A stretch of DNA of 64,000 nt from Sphingomonas_R arantia (GTDB lineage Bacteria > Pseudomonadota > Alphaproteobacteria > Sphingomonadales > Sphingomonadaceae), in the NCBI RefSeq assembly GCF_042682045.1, contig NZ_JBHUGS010000001.1:930001-994000 (forward strand), given 5' to 3'. Positions 9,390 through 18,569 of the stretch are shown here, piece after piece. The translations under genes were made by a program, and so were the position numbers. Position 1 is the first letter of the stretch; the number at the start of each line of letters is the position of its first letter. The notes under the pieces were generated by a model, which searched no databases, was not told where the DNA came from, and saw only the letters and a list, made by a program, of their open reading frames with translations.

Positions 9390-9421
9390 GAAGGGCCGGG
9401 GAGCGATCCCCGGCCCTTCTT
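9390..9421 (+). terminator. Terminator-like hairpin after groL
   Basis: A perfect 12-bp stem, GAAGGGCCGGGG (9390-9401) with CCCCGGCCCTTC (9408-9419), has a 6-nt loop. Only a short T-rich stretch follows, so termination could be weak, but the position fits the end of groESL. Confidence 0.75.
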
Positions 9422-9514
9422 GCGTCCAGTTCGGCGCAGGCCGCCGCACCATTAGCCGCGCGTTAACCCTTTTCGGCCAAGCATGCTCCCCAAGCGGGCA
9501 AGCGGAGCCGGACG

Positions 9515-10372
9515 ATGACCAGAACCACGAAGCTGCAACGATATGGCGCCGCGCTGCTCGGCTGTACGGCCATGCTCGCGCTGGACGGGTGCGCGGTCCA
9601 GAAGGCGCCGGTGGCGGTCGCAATGGCGCCGGCTCCAGTGGCGGAGCTACCGCGGCCGGTGTTGCCCGTGGGGTTGCCGGAGAAGCTGAACGTGCCGATC
9701 CAGGACGCGGCCGGCACGTACCGCACGATCAACTATGCGCTGAGCCCCGATCAGGTGGCGTGGCATGTCCGCTCCGCGCTGAACGTGGCCGTGCTGTCCT
9801 GCCGCGGGCCGGGCGAGGCGGTGATCGCGGCGGACTACAACGCGCTGCTGAAGCGGCAGAAGGCCACGCTGGCCGCGGCCTATGACCGGGTGCAGGCGCA
9901 GTTCCGCCAGACCGGGGGTGCCACGTGGCAGTCGGCGCAGGATGCCCATTCGACGCGGGTCTACAACTTCTTCGCGCTGCCGCCCGCCAAGCCGGGTTTC
10001 TGTGCGGCGGCGACCGAGGTGCTGACCGAGTCGCGCACTGTCGAGCCGGCTGCGTTCGTGACGTTCGCTCAAGGAGCGCTGCCGCGGCTGGAGGCGCCGT
10101 TTACCGAAGTGTATCGCAGCTATGACGGGTACCGCCGCGAGTTGGCGGCGTGGGAGGCACGGCAGTCCGGTGCGACGATGCTGGCGCAGGCCCTACCGAC
10201 GCCGGGACCAGTCGCGCGGCCGGTGGTGGGAGCGACCGCCGTGGCGCCGGCCGTGGTGGCGCGGGTCGTGCCCAGGGCTGCGCCGAGGCTGGAATATGTC
10301 GGGGTAGCGACGCTGATCGACTGGCAGCCGGTGGCGGTCCGGCGGAACGAGCAGCTGGCTGCGATCCGCTGA
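9515..10372 (+). CDS. Putative lipoprotein of unknown function
   Basis: The 285-aa protein begins with a positively charged segment and a hydrophobic stretch ending in the lipobox LDGC (Cys26), so it is probably lipid-anchored in the envelope. A Pro/Ala/Val-rich linker (about 27-50) follows. The middle region (about 60-200) contains several Cys and aromatic residues, and the tail is Ala/Val/Pro-rich. I do not recognise a named domain. It stands alone downstream of groL, and its codon use matches its neighbours. It is a real gene with no assignable role. Confidence 0.8.
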   Translation: MTRTTKLQRYGAALLGCTAMLALDGCAVQKAPVAVAMAPAPVAELPRPVLPVGLPEKLNVPIQDAAGTYRTINYALSPDQVAWHVRSALNVAVLSCRGPGEAVIAADYNALLKRQKATLAAAYDRVQAQFRQTGGATWQSAQDAHSTRVYNFFALPPAKPGFCAAATEVLTESRTVEPAAFVTFAQGALPRLEAPFTEVYRSYDGYRRELAAWEARQSGATMLAQALPTPGPVARPVVGATAVAPAVVARVVPRAAPRLEYVGVATLIDWQPVAVRRNEQLAAIR

Positions 10373-10420
10373 GTCACACACGCCTATGAACCAGGCGGGG
10401 CATGCGGCGTTTTGGTCGGC

Positions 10421-10645
10421 ATGAAGAACGATACTGCCACGTCCCGCCCTGCGCCGGATCGCCAGCGCGCGAAGCTGCAGCTTCGCGCGGGCAAACGCGT
10501 TTCCCTGACGATGCGCGTGAACGTCAGCAGCCGAGGGTTATTGTCGGTCGGCGTGCTGGTTTCGAGCATCCTGCTTTCGACCGCCGTGCTGGTCCGCGCC
10601 GCCAATGTGCGCCCGACTGAGCGGCCAGAGGACGGTCGGAACTGA
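10421..10645 (+). CDS. Small membrane protein, hypothetical
   Basis: A 74-aa frame starts MKNDTATSRPAPDRQR and has a basic N-terminal half and one hydrophobic segment at about residues 42-60 (LLSVGVLVSSILLSTAVLV). It ends with a charged tail. The pattern suggests a small single-pass membrane protein. An upstream in-frame GTG at 10412 would add three residues. No homologue is recognised, so coding status is likely but not certain. The gap up to 11016 (about 370 bp) holds only the terminator of the next gene. Confidence 0.5.
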   Translation: MKNDTATSRPAPDRQRAKLQLRAGKRVSLTMRVNVSSRGLLSVGVLVSSILLSTAVLVRAANVRPTERPEDGRN

Positions 10646-10956
10646 GGAAGCCCCCCGCGCCGACTCCAGGACCGGACGATGGCGGACTAAACCCCCGGAT
10701 TGCCTGCAACTGGACGGCCGGCTGACGATATCCGTTCGCTCCGGCCAGCCGGTATCAGGCTTTTCATTCTACTGCGACGAGCCGTAGCACGAGTTGCCAT
10801 CGAAACGTCCTCACAGCCGTTGCGTTCGCGCCAACCGATCGATCGCTCGCGTTTGACGGGCACCCAAACATCACACTTCGAGCACGGCTTCTCCGCGACA
10901 CTGGGCGCCGCTCGTCGTGGGGCGACGGCGCGGGATGACCGCAGTCTGGCTTGGAA

Positions 10957-10992
10957 CAAAGAAACGCCGGCAAGACTGGGTCTTGCCGGCGT
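10957..10992 (-). terminator. Terminator of the TonB receptor gene
   Basis: Perfect 13-bp arms (10964-10976 and 10980-10992; core CGCCGGCAAGAC) have a 3-nt loop. On the minus strand the stem is followed by the T-rich tail TTTCTTTG, as expected for a Rho-independent terminator of the gene ending at 11016. Confidence 0.85.
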
Positions 10993-11015
10993 AGTCGCTT
11001 TAGGTTTCGTCCGGA

Positions 11016-13565
11016 TCAGAAAGCGAAGCGGATCTGGGCCTGCCAGGTGCGCGGCGAACCGATGCGGAAGCGCGGGCTGTTGCTGAGCGTCGCGGCCGTC
11101 GAGATGTTACCGAAGTAATATTCGTTGAAGACGTTGTCGACGCGGAGCGACAGGAACGTCTGTTCGAAGCCGAGCGGCGCCAGGCTGATCCGCGCGTCGA
11201 GATCGAGCGTATCGTAGGCATCGACCTTGCCGTTGGCGGAGATCGGGGCGTTGCCGAGACCCGTGAGCACGAACGGCTGACCGACGGTCTGCCCGTTGGC
11301 GGCAGTGGTCACCAGCGTGCGACCATTGTCATCCGTCGAGTAGCGCGATCCGGTGTGCTTATACTGCGCACCGAAGGTGATGTAGCCGAGATCCACATCG
11401 GCGCGGGTGCCGAACGACCATTTCGGGGTTTCGACGAACTGGGCACCGCCGGTACGGAGCAGGATCGCACCGTTCGCACCCAGCACGTCATCCTTGATGC
11501 GCGTGTTGATGTACGAGATGAACGGCGAGAACGAGAGCTGCTGGATCGGCTGCACCGCGATGATGCCTTCGAAGCCATAGGCGCGCGCATCGCCGACGTT
11601 CCGGTCGATCGAGGTGCCGAAAGTCGGGCTTTCCGGATCGGCGTCCAGAGCGGACACGATGCGGTTCTTGTAGTCCGTATAATAGCCGGACAGCGACGCC
11701 TGGACCTTGGTCGAGCGGTAGCGATAGCCGCCTTCGAACGAGTCGGTCGTCTCACCCTCCGGCGTGACAGTGGCCGAGCGGTAAAGGTTGTCCGTGCTGG
11801 GGGCCGAGAAGTTCCGGCCGTACGACGCATAGATGCTGTGCGGGCCAGAGATGTTCAGCACGACGTTGGCGGACGGCAGCAGCGGGCTGTACTTCACGGT
11901 CCGCTGGAACGGCGCATAGTAGTTGGTCGCCGGAGCGGTGGCACCCGTCGCATTGGTGAAATCGGTCGGGACCACCACGGCGGTGGCCGGCAGCGACGTC
12001 CGTGCGCCGCAGGTCACGTTGCCGGTCGAAACCTGCGTGAAGCAGTTCTGGTCGAGGTTGCGTTCGAAGAAGGGCGCACGCAGGCCGAGCGTCAGCTGGA
12101 TCTTGTCTTCCAGGAAGCGGCCGAAATATTCGCCCGAGACCTGGTTCAGCAGCGCCACCGATTCACGGTCGCGGTTCTGGAAGACCGTGCCGTCGGCATT
12201 CAGCACGCGGCTCTGTTCGTCATACTTGCCGCCGAACACGCTGTACGGGTTCCCACCAGCATCGAGATAGCCCCACTCTGCGGTCTGGCGATGTTCGCCG
12301 CGATCGTAGGAGTAGGCGACGCGGACGCGGTTGCTGTCGTTCAGTTCATAGATGAGCGAAGTCAGCGCGGTGTAGCGGTTCGTGCGCGTGTTGCTGGGGT
12401 TGTACAGACGGATCGAGTCGGAGAAATCGCCGTCGCGGTTCAGATCGACACCAGCCGCGAGGTTTGCACCGCGCAGGCGAAGGTCGGTTTCGGAAACCAC
12501 GTTGGTGCCGCCGCCGTTGGCCAGCGTGTACTGGTAGCCCGGATCGAAGGTGAAGATCAGGCCGGGGGCCAGCGTGAACCGGCTGCTGCCGCGGATGTTC
12601 GCGGTGTTCGAAGGGTTGATGCGCAGCCCGTAATAGTTGGTGCAGCTGCCCGTGTTGGCGAGGTTGTTCGCACCGCCGGCCGCGGTCAGGACGTTGTCGT
12701 TCTGGACGGTACCACGACCCGGGGTCGACAACGTGCAGCTGTCGATGTTGTCGAAGTTCTTGTTCGTTGCGAAATCCGACGCCAGGCCGTTGTTGTACGA
12801 GGCGTTGCGGTTGCGGTTGTAGTGACCCGCAACCGAGACGAAATCGCCGTTGGTGCCGATCGGCTGATAGATGCGGGCGTTGAACTGGTTCTTGTAGAGG
12901 TCGCCGGCAGCACCGGTGAACTTGTTGTAATGCTGCTGCGAGTAGGAGAAGAACGCCTTCGTCCCGAAGCTGGTCAGCGTGCCGGTGTTGATCATGCCGA
13001 AGAAACGGCTGTAGTCGAACTTGCCGATCGAACCATCGAACAGCGCGCCGAACTTGTCGGTCGGAACGATCGTTCGGTAAGAGACGATGCCACCGGCGGA
13101 CGATGGCGTCGGGCTGTCGACGTCGGTCGTGCCGAGGTTCACCGAAACCGAGTCGATGATCTCGGGATCACCCTGCTGGTTGGTGTAGATCGAATAGTTG
13201 CCGGTGTCGTTCAGCGGCAGGCCGTCCCACAGCAGCGCGACGCGGTTGCCCGGGAAACCGCGGATACGCAGGTTGCCGCCGGACGAACCATAAGGATCGG
13301 TGTTGGTGAAGTTGACGCCGGGGATCTGGTTCAGCGCGTTGAAGAAGGTATTGCCGGCACCCTGATGGCTCAGGAATTCCTGGGTCAGGACGGTACGCGT
13401 CTTGCCGATATCGGGAATGACGACGCCGCCGACGCCGTTCGACAGACGCGAACCGGTAACGACGATCGCGTCGTTATTCTCGATCGTGTCGGACCCGGTC
13501 GACTGGGCGTAGGCGCCGGACGTGGCGAGCGCGCTGACCGCGCAGCCGATCAGAAACTTATTCAT
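11016..13565 (-). CDS. TonB-dependent outer membrane receptor
   Basis: An 849-aa outer-membrane receptor that uses TonB energy for uptake of a bulky substrate, probably a ferric complex; the substrate is not determined. It begins MNKFLIGCAVSALATSGAYAQ, a clear Sec signal peptide cut after AYA. A TonB-box-like stretch DAIVVTGSR and a plug domain (LRIRGFPGNRVALLWDGLPL) follow. The rest is a 22-strand barrel ending in the aromatic C-terminal strand AQIRFAF. The frame extends seven codons further upstream, but this ATG has a GGGGA ribosome binding site and a correct signal peptide. It is a single gene with its own terminator. Its barrel resembles FecA-like receptors of sphingomonads. Confidence 0.9.
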   Translation of the reverse strand: MNKFLIGCAVSALATSGAYAQSTGSDTIENNDAIVVTGSRLSNGVGGVVIPDIGKTRTVLTQEFLSHQGAGNTFFNALNQIPGVNFTNTDPYGSSGGNLRIRGFPGNRVALLWDGLPLNDTGNYSIYTNQQGDPEIIDSVSVNLGTTDVDSPTPSSAGGIVSYRTIVPTDKFGALFDGSIGKFDYSRFFGMINTGTLTSFGTKAFFSYSQQHYNKFTGAAGDLYKNQFNARIYQPIGTNGDFVSVAGHYNRNRNASYNNGLASDFATNKNFDNIDSCTLSTPGRGTVQNDNVLTAAGGANNLANTGSCTNYYGLRINPSNTANIRGSSRFTLAPGLIFTFDPGYQYTLANGGGTNVVSETDLRLRGANLAAGVDLNRDGDFSDSIRLYNPSNTRTNRYTALTSLIYELNDSNRVRVAYSYDRGEHRQTAEWGYLDAGGNPYSVFGGKYDEQSRVLNADGTVFQNRDRESVALLNQVSGEYFGRFLEDKIQLTLGLRAPFFERNLDQNCFTQVSTGNVTCGARTSLPATAVVVPTDFTNATGATAPATNYYAPFQRTVKYSPLLPSANVVLNISGPHSIYASYGRNFSAPSTDNLYRSATVTPEGETTDSFEGGYRYRSTKVQASLSGYYTDYKNRIVSALDADPESPTFGTSIDRNVGDARAYGFEGIIAVQPIQQLSFSPFISYINTRIKDDVLGANGAILLRTGGAQFVETPKWSFGTRADVDLGYITFGAQYKHTGSRYSTDDNGRTLVTTAANGQTVGQPFVLTGLGNAPISANGKVDAYDTLDLDARISLAPLGFEQTFLSLRVDNVFNEYYFGNISTAATLSNSPRFRIGSPRTWQAQIRFAF

Positions 13566-13907
13566 GTGCGTGCAATCCCCAAGCATGTACGCGACATCGG
13601 CCGTTCTGGCTTCGGCTCTGCGCTTTCCGATGTTCCGACCTGTGGGCCTCGGAACATTTGGCGGCGCAAACCGCGATGTGGCGTTGCAACGATGCGGCCG
13701 GTAGCGGAGTAAATGCCGGGAACCAAGGACCGTGAAAGCCGAGTGATTCGGCGAAGTCCGGTTCCACGAGCGGCGACGGGGCGATCAGATTGGCGCAAAT
13801 CCGGCACTTTTCACCGCTGTCATGCAGACGTCACAAAATCCGTTATGAGAGCAGGGTTACGCATCCGATGGTTCGGTTCCGCGGACTGATCTCGAATTTG
13901 TGAACCT
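13566..13907. other. Intergenic region between divergent genes
   Basis: This 342-bp gap should contain the promoters of the TonB receptor (minus) and the prepilin peptidase (plus). I see no convincing operator, Fur-type box or small gene; the short frames here look like chance. Confidence 0.5.
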
Positions 13908-14666
13908 GTGATTTCCGCGCAACACACGGCCCCCCTGTTTCCGGTCCTCGCGGGTTGTGTCGGGCTTGTGATCGGCAGTCATCTGGCCACGATCGCGCTG
14001 CGCTGGCCGGCCGGGCGGTCCTCCGCGACGGGGCGGTCACAGTGTGACGGATGCGGCCGGGTGCTGGCCGCTTATGAACTTGTTCCGCTGCTGTCCTGGC
14101 TGATCCTGCGCGGTCGCTGTCGGCGATGTGGCGCGCGGATCGACTGGCGGCATCCTGCGGTCGAGGCGGTGGCCGGGGCGCTTGCGGTGGCGATGGCGGT
14201 TGCGTTGCCGCCTGGGGCTGCGATCGCGGGGATGGGGCTGGCGTGGACGCTGCTGCTGCTGACGGTACTCGACCTGGATCATTATTGGTTGCCGGATCGG
14301 CTGACCCTGCCTCTGCTGGCGGCTGGGTTGCTAGTCGGTGCGGCGGGGATCGGTCCGGTCCTGATGGATCGGATCATCGGTGCGGCGGTCGGGTGGGGCG
14401 TGCTGGCGCTGGTGGCGCTGGTCTATGTCCGTGTCCGCGGGCGGGTCGGCCTGGGGGGTGGTGATCCCAAGCTGTTCGCCGCGGCGGGGGCCTGGCTCGG
14501 ATGGCGGATGCTGCCCGTCACGCTCCTGATCGCGAGTGCGGCCGGGCTTGCGCTGGTGCTGGCGGCGGTTTTGGTGCGGCGCAAGGTGGCGGCGACGACG
14601 CGGGTGCCGTTCGGGCCGATGATCGCGTTCGCCACGATCATCGGCTGGATCTGGATCGCGCGGTAG
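13908..14666 (+). CDS. Prepilin peptidase (A24 family, PilD/GspO type)
   Basis: This inner-membrane aspartic protease cleaves and N-methylates type IV pilin-like proteins. The 252-aa protein has about seven membrane segments. The N-terminal cytoplasmic domain has two CxxC pairs (CDGCG and CRRCG), the zinc-binding cysteines of the methyltransferase part. Catalytic aspartates are expected in LDLDHYWLPDRLTLP and GLGGGDPKL; both motifs are present. The start is GTG, the only candidate that keeps the first hydrophobic segment. No pilin or secretion genes are adjacent, so its substrates lie elsewhere (type II secretion or type IV pili). Confidence 0.92.
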   Translation: MISAQHTAPLFPVLAGCVGLVIGSHLATIALRWPAGRSSATGRSQCDGCGRVLAAYELVPLLSWLILRGRCRRCGARIDWRHPAVEAVAGALAVAMAVALPPGAAIAGMGLAWTLLLLTVLDLDHYWLPDRLTLPLLAAGLLVGAAGIGPVLMDRIIGAAVGWGVLALVALVYVRVRGRVGLGGGDPKLFAAAGAWLGWRMLPVTLLIASAAGLALVLAAVLVRRKVAATTRVPFGPMIAFATIIGWIWIAR

Positions 14667-14675
14667 GCGTCGCCG

Positions 14676-15683
14676 TCAGGAGGCTACGGGGAAACAGGCC
14701 GGAGCGCGGGATGCGGCGCAGATGCGGTTGGCGGCGGCGCGATCGGCGATCGGGCCGAGTTGCAGGCGGACGACGGCACCCGCCTTCTGATAGGTCGGCG
14801 TGAGGTTGGCGAGCGCGGGGCTGCGGGCGCGGAGCGCGGTCCATGCGGTGCGGGCGCCGGCTTCGTTGCCGTACGCGCCGACCTGGACCCGCCAGCGTCC
14901 GCCGGCCGCGGGTGCGACAGCCGTTGTGACGGCCTTTGCCGGGGCGGGGCGGGGCGCAGCGGGCTTGGGGGCCGGCAGCGGGGCGCGCTGTGCGGTCTGG
15001 ACGGGGGCGGGACGCGCTGCGGCGGCGGGGCGTTCGATCCGGGCGGTGGACGCGGTGCGGACAGGGGCCTGGACCGCAGCCTTGCGCATGTCGGCGGCCA
15101 TCTTCAGCCCGCGGTTGCGTTCGGCGGCAGGGATGAACTGGTTCATCTGCTGCAGCGTGGCGGTCGCCTGGGGCAGGCCGGCGGCGGCGGATGCGGTCAT
15201 GAGCGCGTAGGCGCGCGGCCAGTCCTTTGCGACATTCTCACCGTTGAACAGCGCGGTGCCGTAGAGATATTGCGCGCGCGGATCGCCGCGGTCCGACGCC
15301 TTGGACAGCCATGGCAGCGCGCCGGCGCGGTCGCCGTTCTGGAACATGATGAGGCCGAGATAGCCGCCGGCCTGTTCGTGGCCCTGTTCCGCGGCCTTGC
15401 GGTACCAGCTTTCGGCCATGCGCTGGTCGGTCGGGACGCCGCGACCGAGCTTGTAGGCCTGCGCCATGTTGAACTGGGCGTCTGCATCGCCGCGTTCGGC
15501 GGGCACGCGCCAGGCGGCAATCGCGCCGGCATAGTCGCCGTTCTGCCACAGATCGACGCCGCGCTTGACGACCGGATCGGCCGGGACCGGTTCGGGCGCG
15601 GTGGTCGGCGCGCGCGGTGCCTGCGCGAGTGCGGCCGTGGCGGAGAGCGCGATCAGCGTCGCGGCGAGACGGGCAGGATGCAT
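14676..15683 (-). CDS. Secreted Sel1-repeat protein with C-terminal SPOR domain
   Basis: The 335-aa periplasmic protein begins with the signal peptide MHPARLAATLIALSATAALAQ. Residues about 45-165 form Sel1/TPR-type repeats (PAERGDADAQFNMAQAYKLGRG, AAEQGHEQAGGYLGLIMF, ASDRGDPRAQYLYG and following). A Pro/Ala linker follows, then a SPOR domain at about 255-330 (WRVQVGAYGNEAGARTAW). SPOR domains bind denuded peptidoglycan, often at the division septum. A start 12 codons upstream is possible, but this ATG has a GGGGAC ribosome binding site and the signal peptide. It is divergent from another SPOR protein at 15873, which suggests a shared envelope role. Confidence 0.88.
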   Translation of the reverse strand: MHPARLAATLIALSATAALAQAPRAPTTAPEPVPADPVVKRGVDLWQNGDYAGAIAAWRVPAERGDADAQFNMAQAYKLGRGVPTDQRMAESWYRKAAEQGHEQAGGYLGLIMFQNGDRAGALPWLSKASDRGDPRAQYLYGTALFNGENVAKDWPRAYALMTASAAAGLPQATATLQQMNQFIPAAERNRGLKMAADMRKAAVQAPVRTASTARIERPAAAARPAPVQTAQRAPLPAPKPAAPRPAPAKAVTTAVAPAAGGRWRVQVGAYGNEAGARTAWTALRARSPALANLTPTYQKAGAVVRLQLGPIADRAAANRICAASRAPACFPVAS

Positions 15684-15872
15684 GGAAGTCCCCAGAGAAG
15701 CGGGTGTGTTGCCAGGCAAATCGCATAGCCGACGCGCGGTTAACAGTCCGTTTGTCCGGCCGTTCCGGTGCCTTTAACCATTTGTTCGGCTTCGGCGTGC
15801 GATCAGCGGGGATAGGAAAAGCGCGGGGCATGGGTGCGAACCCGCCGCCGTCGCTTGCTGGAAGGCGCTCGC

Positions 15873-17216
15873 ATGAACAGCCGATATTTGAACCACGTCG
15901 CGGTCTGCACGCTGGCGACGACGTTGCTGGTGGTCGGGTGCAAGCCGGCCGGCCAGACGCGCGTCGCATCGGCATCGGGCCGGGTACCGTCGGCCAAGAC
16001 CGCCGCGGCGCAGTTCGCCACGATGGGCGAAACCGCGATGCGCAACCGTAACGGTGCGCTGGCCGTCGCGATGGCGGAACGCGCGGTGTCGGTGGAACCG
16101 GGCAACGCGCGTTATCGGGCGCAGTTGGGGCAGTCCTATCTGTTGGCCGGGCGGTTCGCGTCGGCGATCGATGCGTTTCGCGATGCGGCGGCACTGGCGC
16201 CGGAGGATGGCCGGACGTTGCTGGGGCAGGCGTTGGCGCAGGGTGCGCTGGATCGGCAGGATGCGGCGCGCGCGTCGGTTGCGGCGGCGGACGGGCGGAT
16301 CGGTGCGGCGGACCGCGGACTGGCGCTGGCGCTGGCGGGGGACAATGCGGGGGCGATCGCGCTGCTGGAGCCGGCGGCGCGGATGGCGGATGCGACGCCG
16401 AAGACGCGGCAGAACCTGGCGCTGGCCTATGCGCTCGGCGGACGATGGGACCTGTCGCGCGCGACCGCGGCGCAGGATTTGCCCGCCGATCGCGTCGACG
16501 CGCGGATGCAGGCGTGGGCGGTGCTGGCCAAGCCGCAGCCGACGATGGACCGCGTGGCGGCGTTCCTCGGCGTGACGCCGGTGACGGTGGACCAGGGTAT
16601 GCCGACGCAACTGGCGCTTGGTGCGGCGCCGACGATCGCGCCGGCTCTGATGCCCGTTGCCCCGGTCGCCGTGGCGGCGGTGGAGCGTTCGGTGACGGCG
16701 GTACCCGAACCGGAGCCGGTGGCGATGGTGACCGAAGACGTGGCGGAGACGGCACCGCTGGTGACGCGCGCGGTCGTTCCGGATCCGGTCGCCACACCGG
16801 AGTCGGCGCAGGTGCCGGTCATGCCGGAGCGGGTCGCGCCGCGTGTGCAGCCGCGGATCGTGCCGCCGGCGATGCTGATGCGCACGGCCTATGCGCCCGT
16901 GCCGAAGCGTGGGCAGTGGGCGGTGCAGCTGGGTGCGTTTTCGAGTGGACGGTCGATCGAGGCCGCCTGGGACAAGGTGAGCAAGACGGTGCGGCCGGTG
17001 GCGGGGATGGTGCCACTGTCGTCGACCGTGCGGGCGCGGGGGGTGCTGTTCCAGCGGCTCGCGGTGGGCGGGTTGGCGAGCCGCGGGGAAGCGGTCGCGC
17101 TGTGCGAGCAGGTGCGGGCTGCGCGCGGGGTTTGCTTCGTGCGGACGACAAGTGGCGAGGCGCCGGTGCAGATGGCGGCGGCGCGTCGTTCGGCGACGCG
17201 GTTGGCTTCGCGCTGA
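15873..17216 (+). CDS. SPOR-domain lipoprotein with TPR-like repeats
   Basis: The 447-aa envelope protein begins MNSRYLNHVAVCTLATTLLVVGCKPAG, a lipoprotein signal with lipobox VVGC (Cys23). Residues about 45-210 look like tetratricopeptide repeats (RNGALAVAMAERAVSVEPGN, YLLAGRFASAIDAFRDAAAL, and so on). A long Pro/Val-rich linker leads to a C-terminal SPOR domain (GQWAVQLGAFSSGRSIEAAW to about residue 430). The chosen ATG has a GGAAGG ribosome binding site; the open frame extends 13 codons upstream. With the divergent gene at 15683 it forms a pair of peptidoglycan-binding proteins, probably acting in cell division or wall maintenance. Confidence 0.85.
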   Translation: MNSRYLNHVAVCTLATTLLVVGCKPAGQTRVASASGRVPSAKTAAAQFATMGETAMRNRNGALAVAMAERAVSVEPGNARYRAQLGQSYLLAGRFASAIDAFRDAAALAPEDGRTLLGQALAQGALDRQDAARASVAAADGRIGAADRGLALALAGDNAGAIALLEPAARMADATPKTRQNLALAYALGGRWDLSRATAAQDLPADRVDARMQAWAVLAKPQPTMDRVAAFLGVTPVTVDQGMPTQLALGAAPTIAPALMPVAPVAVAAVERSVTAVPEPEPVAMVTEDVAETAPLVTRAVVPDPVATPESAQVPVMPERVAPRVQPRIVPPAMLMRTAYAPVPKRGQWAVQLGAFSSGRSIEAAWDKVSKTVRPVAGMVPLSSTVRARGVLFQRLAVGGLASRGEAVALCEQVRAARGVCFVRTTSGEAPVQMAAARRSATRLASR

Positions 17217-17272
17217 GGCTGACTTCTGGCGCAGCTTGGCGCGGGGTGTTCTACCGGGTGTAGCTTTTGAGG

Positions 17273-17332
17273 TGCGGTTGGCCGTCTCGGCCGCGCTCGA
17301 CGGGGTCCCTCGACTTCGCTCGGGATGGGCGG
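17273..17332. repeat. Dispersed intergenic repeat, copy 2
   Basis: A 60-nt copy of the repeat at 4912-4969. The 3' 28 nt are identical and the 5' half differs by a few substitutions and short indels. It lies between the SPOR lipoprotein and the end of the pyrC-like gene, which converge. Confidence 0.75.
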
Positions 17333-17345
17333 TTTGTAGGATTGT

Positions 17346-18569
17346 TTAGAGAACCCGGCCGCCTTTGATGACGGTGCGGACGCGGCCCTGTACGGGGAGG
17401 CCGTCGAAGGGGGTGTTGCCGGCGGTGGCGGCCATCGCGTCGGCGCGGATCCGCCAGGGGGCGTGTTCGTCGACTAGGATTAGGTCGGCTTCGGCGCCGG
17501 GGGCCATCGATCCACCCGGCAGGTCGAAGCGGCGGGCGGGGCCGGTGGAGAGCAGGTGGAACAGCCGCGGCAGCGTGATCAGGCCATCGCGGACGAGGCC
17601 GAGCGACAAAGTGAGCAACGTCTCCGCGCCGGCCATGCCGGGTTCCGATTCGGCGAAGGGCAGGCGCTTGGCCTCCGATCCGCGCGGGTCGTGGCCCGAG
17701 CAGAGCATGTCGACGGTGCCGTCGGCGACCGCTTGACGGGCGGCCTGGCGGTCGGCCTCGCAACGCAGCGGCGGGGAGAGGCGGGCGAAAGTGCGGAACG
17801 GGCCGATCTCGGCGTCCGAGAGATAGAGGTGCGCGGGCGTGATGCCGCAGGTGACGGGTACGCCGCGGGCCTTGGCGGCGCGGACGAGGTCGAACGCGGC
17901 CGCCGTGGTCAGCTGGCGGAAATGGATGGGGGCGCCGGTGTCCTCTGCCAGCATCAGGTCGCGTGCGACGGCCATTGCCTCGGACATTGCGGGGGCGGAG
18001 GGGAGGCCGAGCCGGGTGGCGGTTTCGCCGTCGGTGGCGACGGTGCCGCGGACCATCGCCTCGTCCTCGGCATGGACGATTGTGACGAGGCCGAGCGCGG
18101 CGGCATAGCCGAGCACGCGGTGCATCACGCGCGCATCGGCGATCCGCGTGCGGCCGGTGGCGACCGCGACCGCACCGGCGGCGGCCATGAGGCCGATCTC
18201 CGCCAGTTCGGTACCGTTCAGGCCGTGCGTGGCGGCGGCGATGGGGTGGACCCAGAGCGCCGGCTTGCCCGCGGCGAGCGCGCGCTGGACGAGCGCGCCG
18301 TCGTCGATCGGCGGCGACTGATCGGGCATCAGCGCGGTGCGGGTGATGCCGCCGGCCGCGAACGCCGGCATATCGATCGCGAAGCAGCCGATGTCGACGA
18401 TGCCGGGCGCGATCAGGCTGCCGCGCGCGTCGAGCGTTTCGGCACCGGTCGGCATGTCGATCATGCCGACCTCCGCGATGCGGCCGTCGCGGATCAGGAC
18501 GCCGCCGGCGCTGACCGAGCCGGTCGCAGGATCGACGACCCGGCCGTTGAGGATGGCGAGGATGGTCAT
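17346..18569 (-). CDS. pyrC': Dihydroorotase-like protein, probably non-catalytic (PyrC' / PyrX type)
   Basis: A 407-aa member of the dihydroorotase/amidohydrolase fold, overlapping pyrB by 4 bp (ATGA). Active enzymes have PGxxDxHxH near residue 55; here the segment is APGIVDIGCFAIDMPAF, so the HxH metal ligands are gone and about a dozen residues that normally follow are missing. The later histidine in VHAED is kept. The histidine normally in xQHxST is replaced (HFRQLTT), and the catalytic Asp of TDHAPH is replaced (CSGHDPRG). This is the pattern of the inactive PyrC' subunits that scaffold aspartate transcarbamoylase in Pseudomonas-type ATCases. The true dihydroorotase must be encoded elsewhere. 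The fold assignment is firm; inactivity is inferred from the missing ligands. Confidence 0.85.
   Translation of the reverse strand: MTILAILNGRVVDPATGSVSAGGVLIRDGRIAEVGMIDMPTGAETLDARGSLIAPGIVDIGCFAIDMPAFAAGGITRTALMPDQSPPIDDGALVQRALAAGKPALWVHPIAAATHGLNGTELAEIGLMAAAGAVAVATGRTRIADARVMHRVLGYAAALGLVTIVHAEDEAMVRGTVATDGETATRLGLPSAPAMSEAMAVARDLMLAEDTGAPIHFRQLTTAAAFDLVRAAKARGVPVTCGITPAHLYLSDAEIGPFRTFARLSPPLRCEADRQAARQAVADGTVDMLCSGHDPRGSEAKRLPFAESEPGMAGAETLLTLSLGLVRDGLITLPRLFHLLSTGPARRFDLPGGSMAPGAEADLILVDEHAPWRIRADAMAATAGNTPFDGLPVQGRVRTVIKGGRVL

Noticed and set aside
11355..13712. Plus-strand open frame of 785 codons opposite the TonB receptor.
   Set aside because: It is antisense to a complete receptor with signal peptide and barrel; no domain is recognisable.
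17346..18569. A fully active dihydroorotase.
   Set aside because: Most metal-binding residues are missing, so catalysis is unlikely even though the fold is kept.
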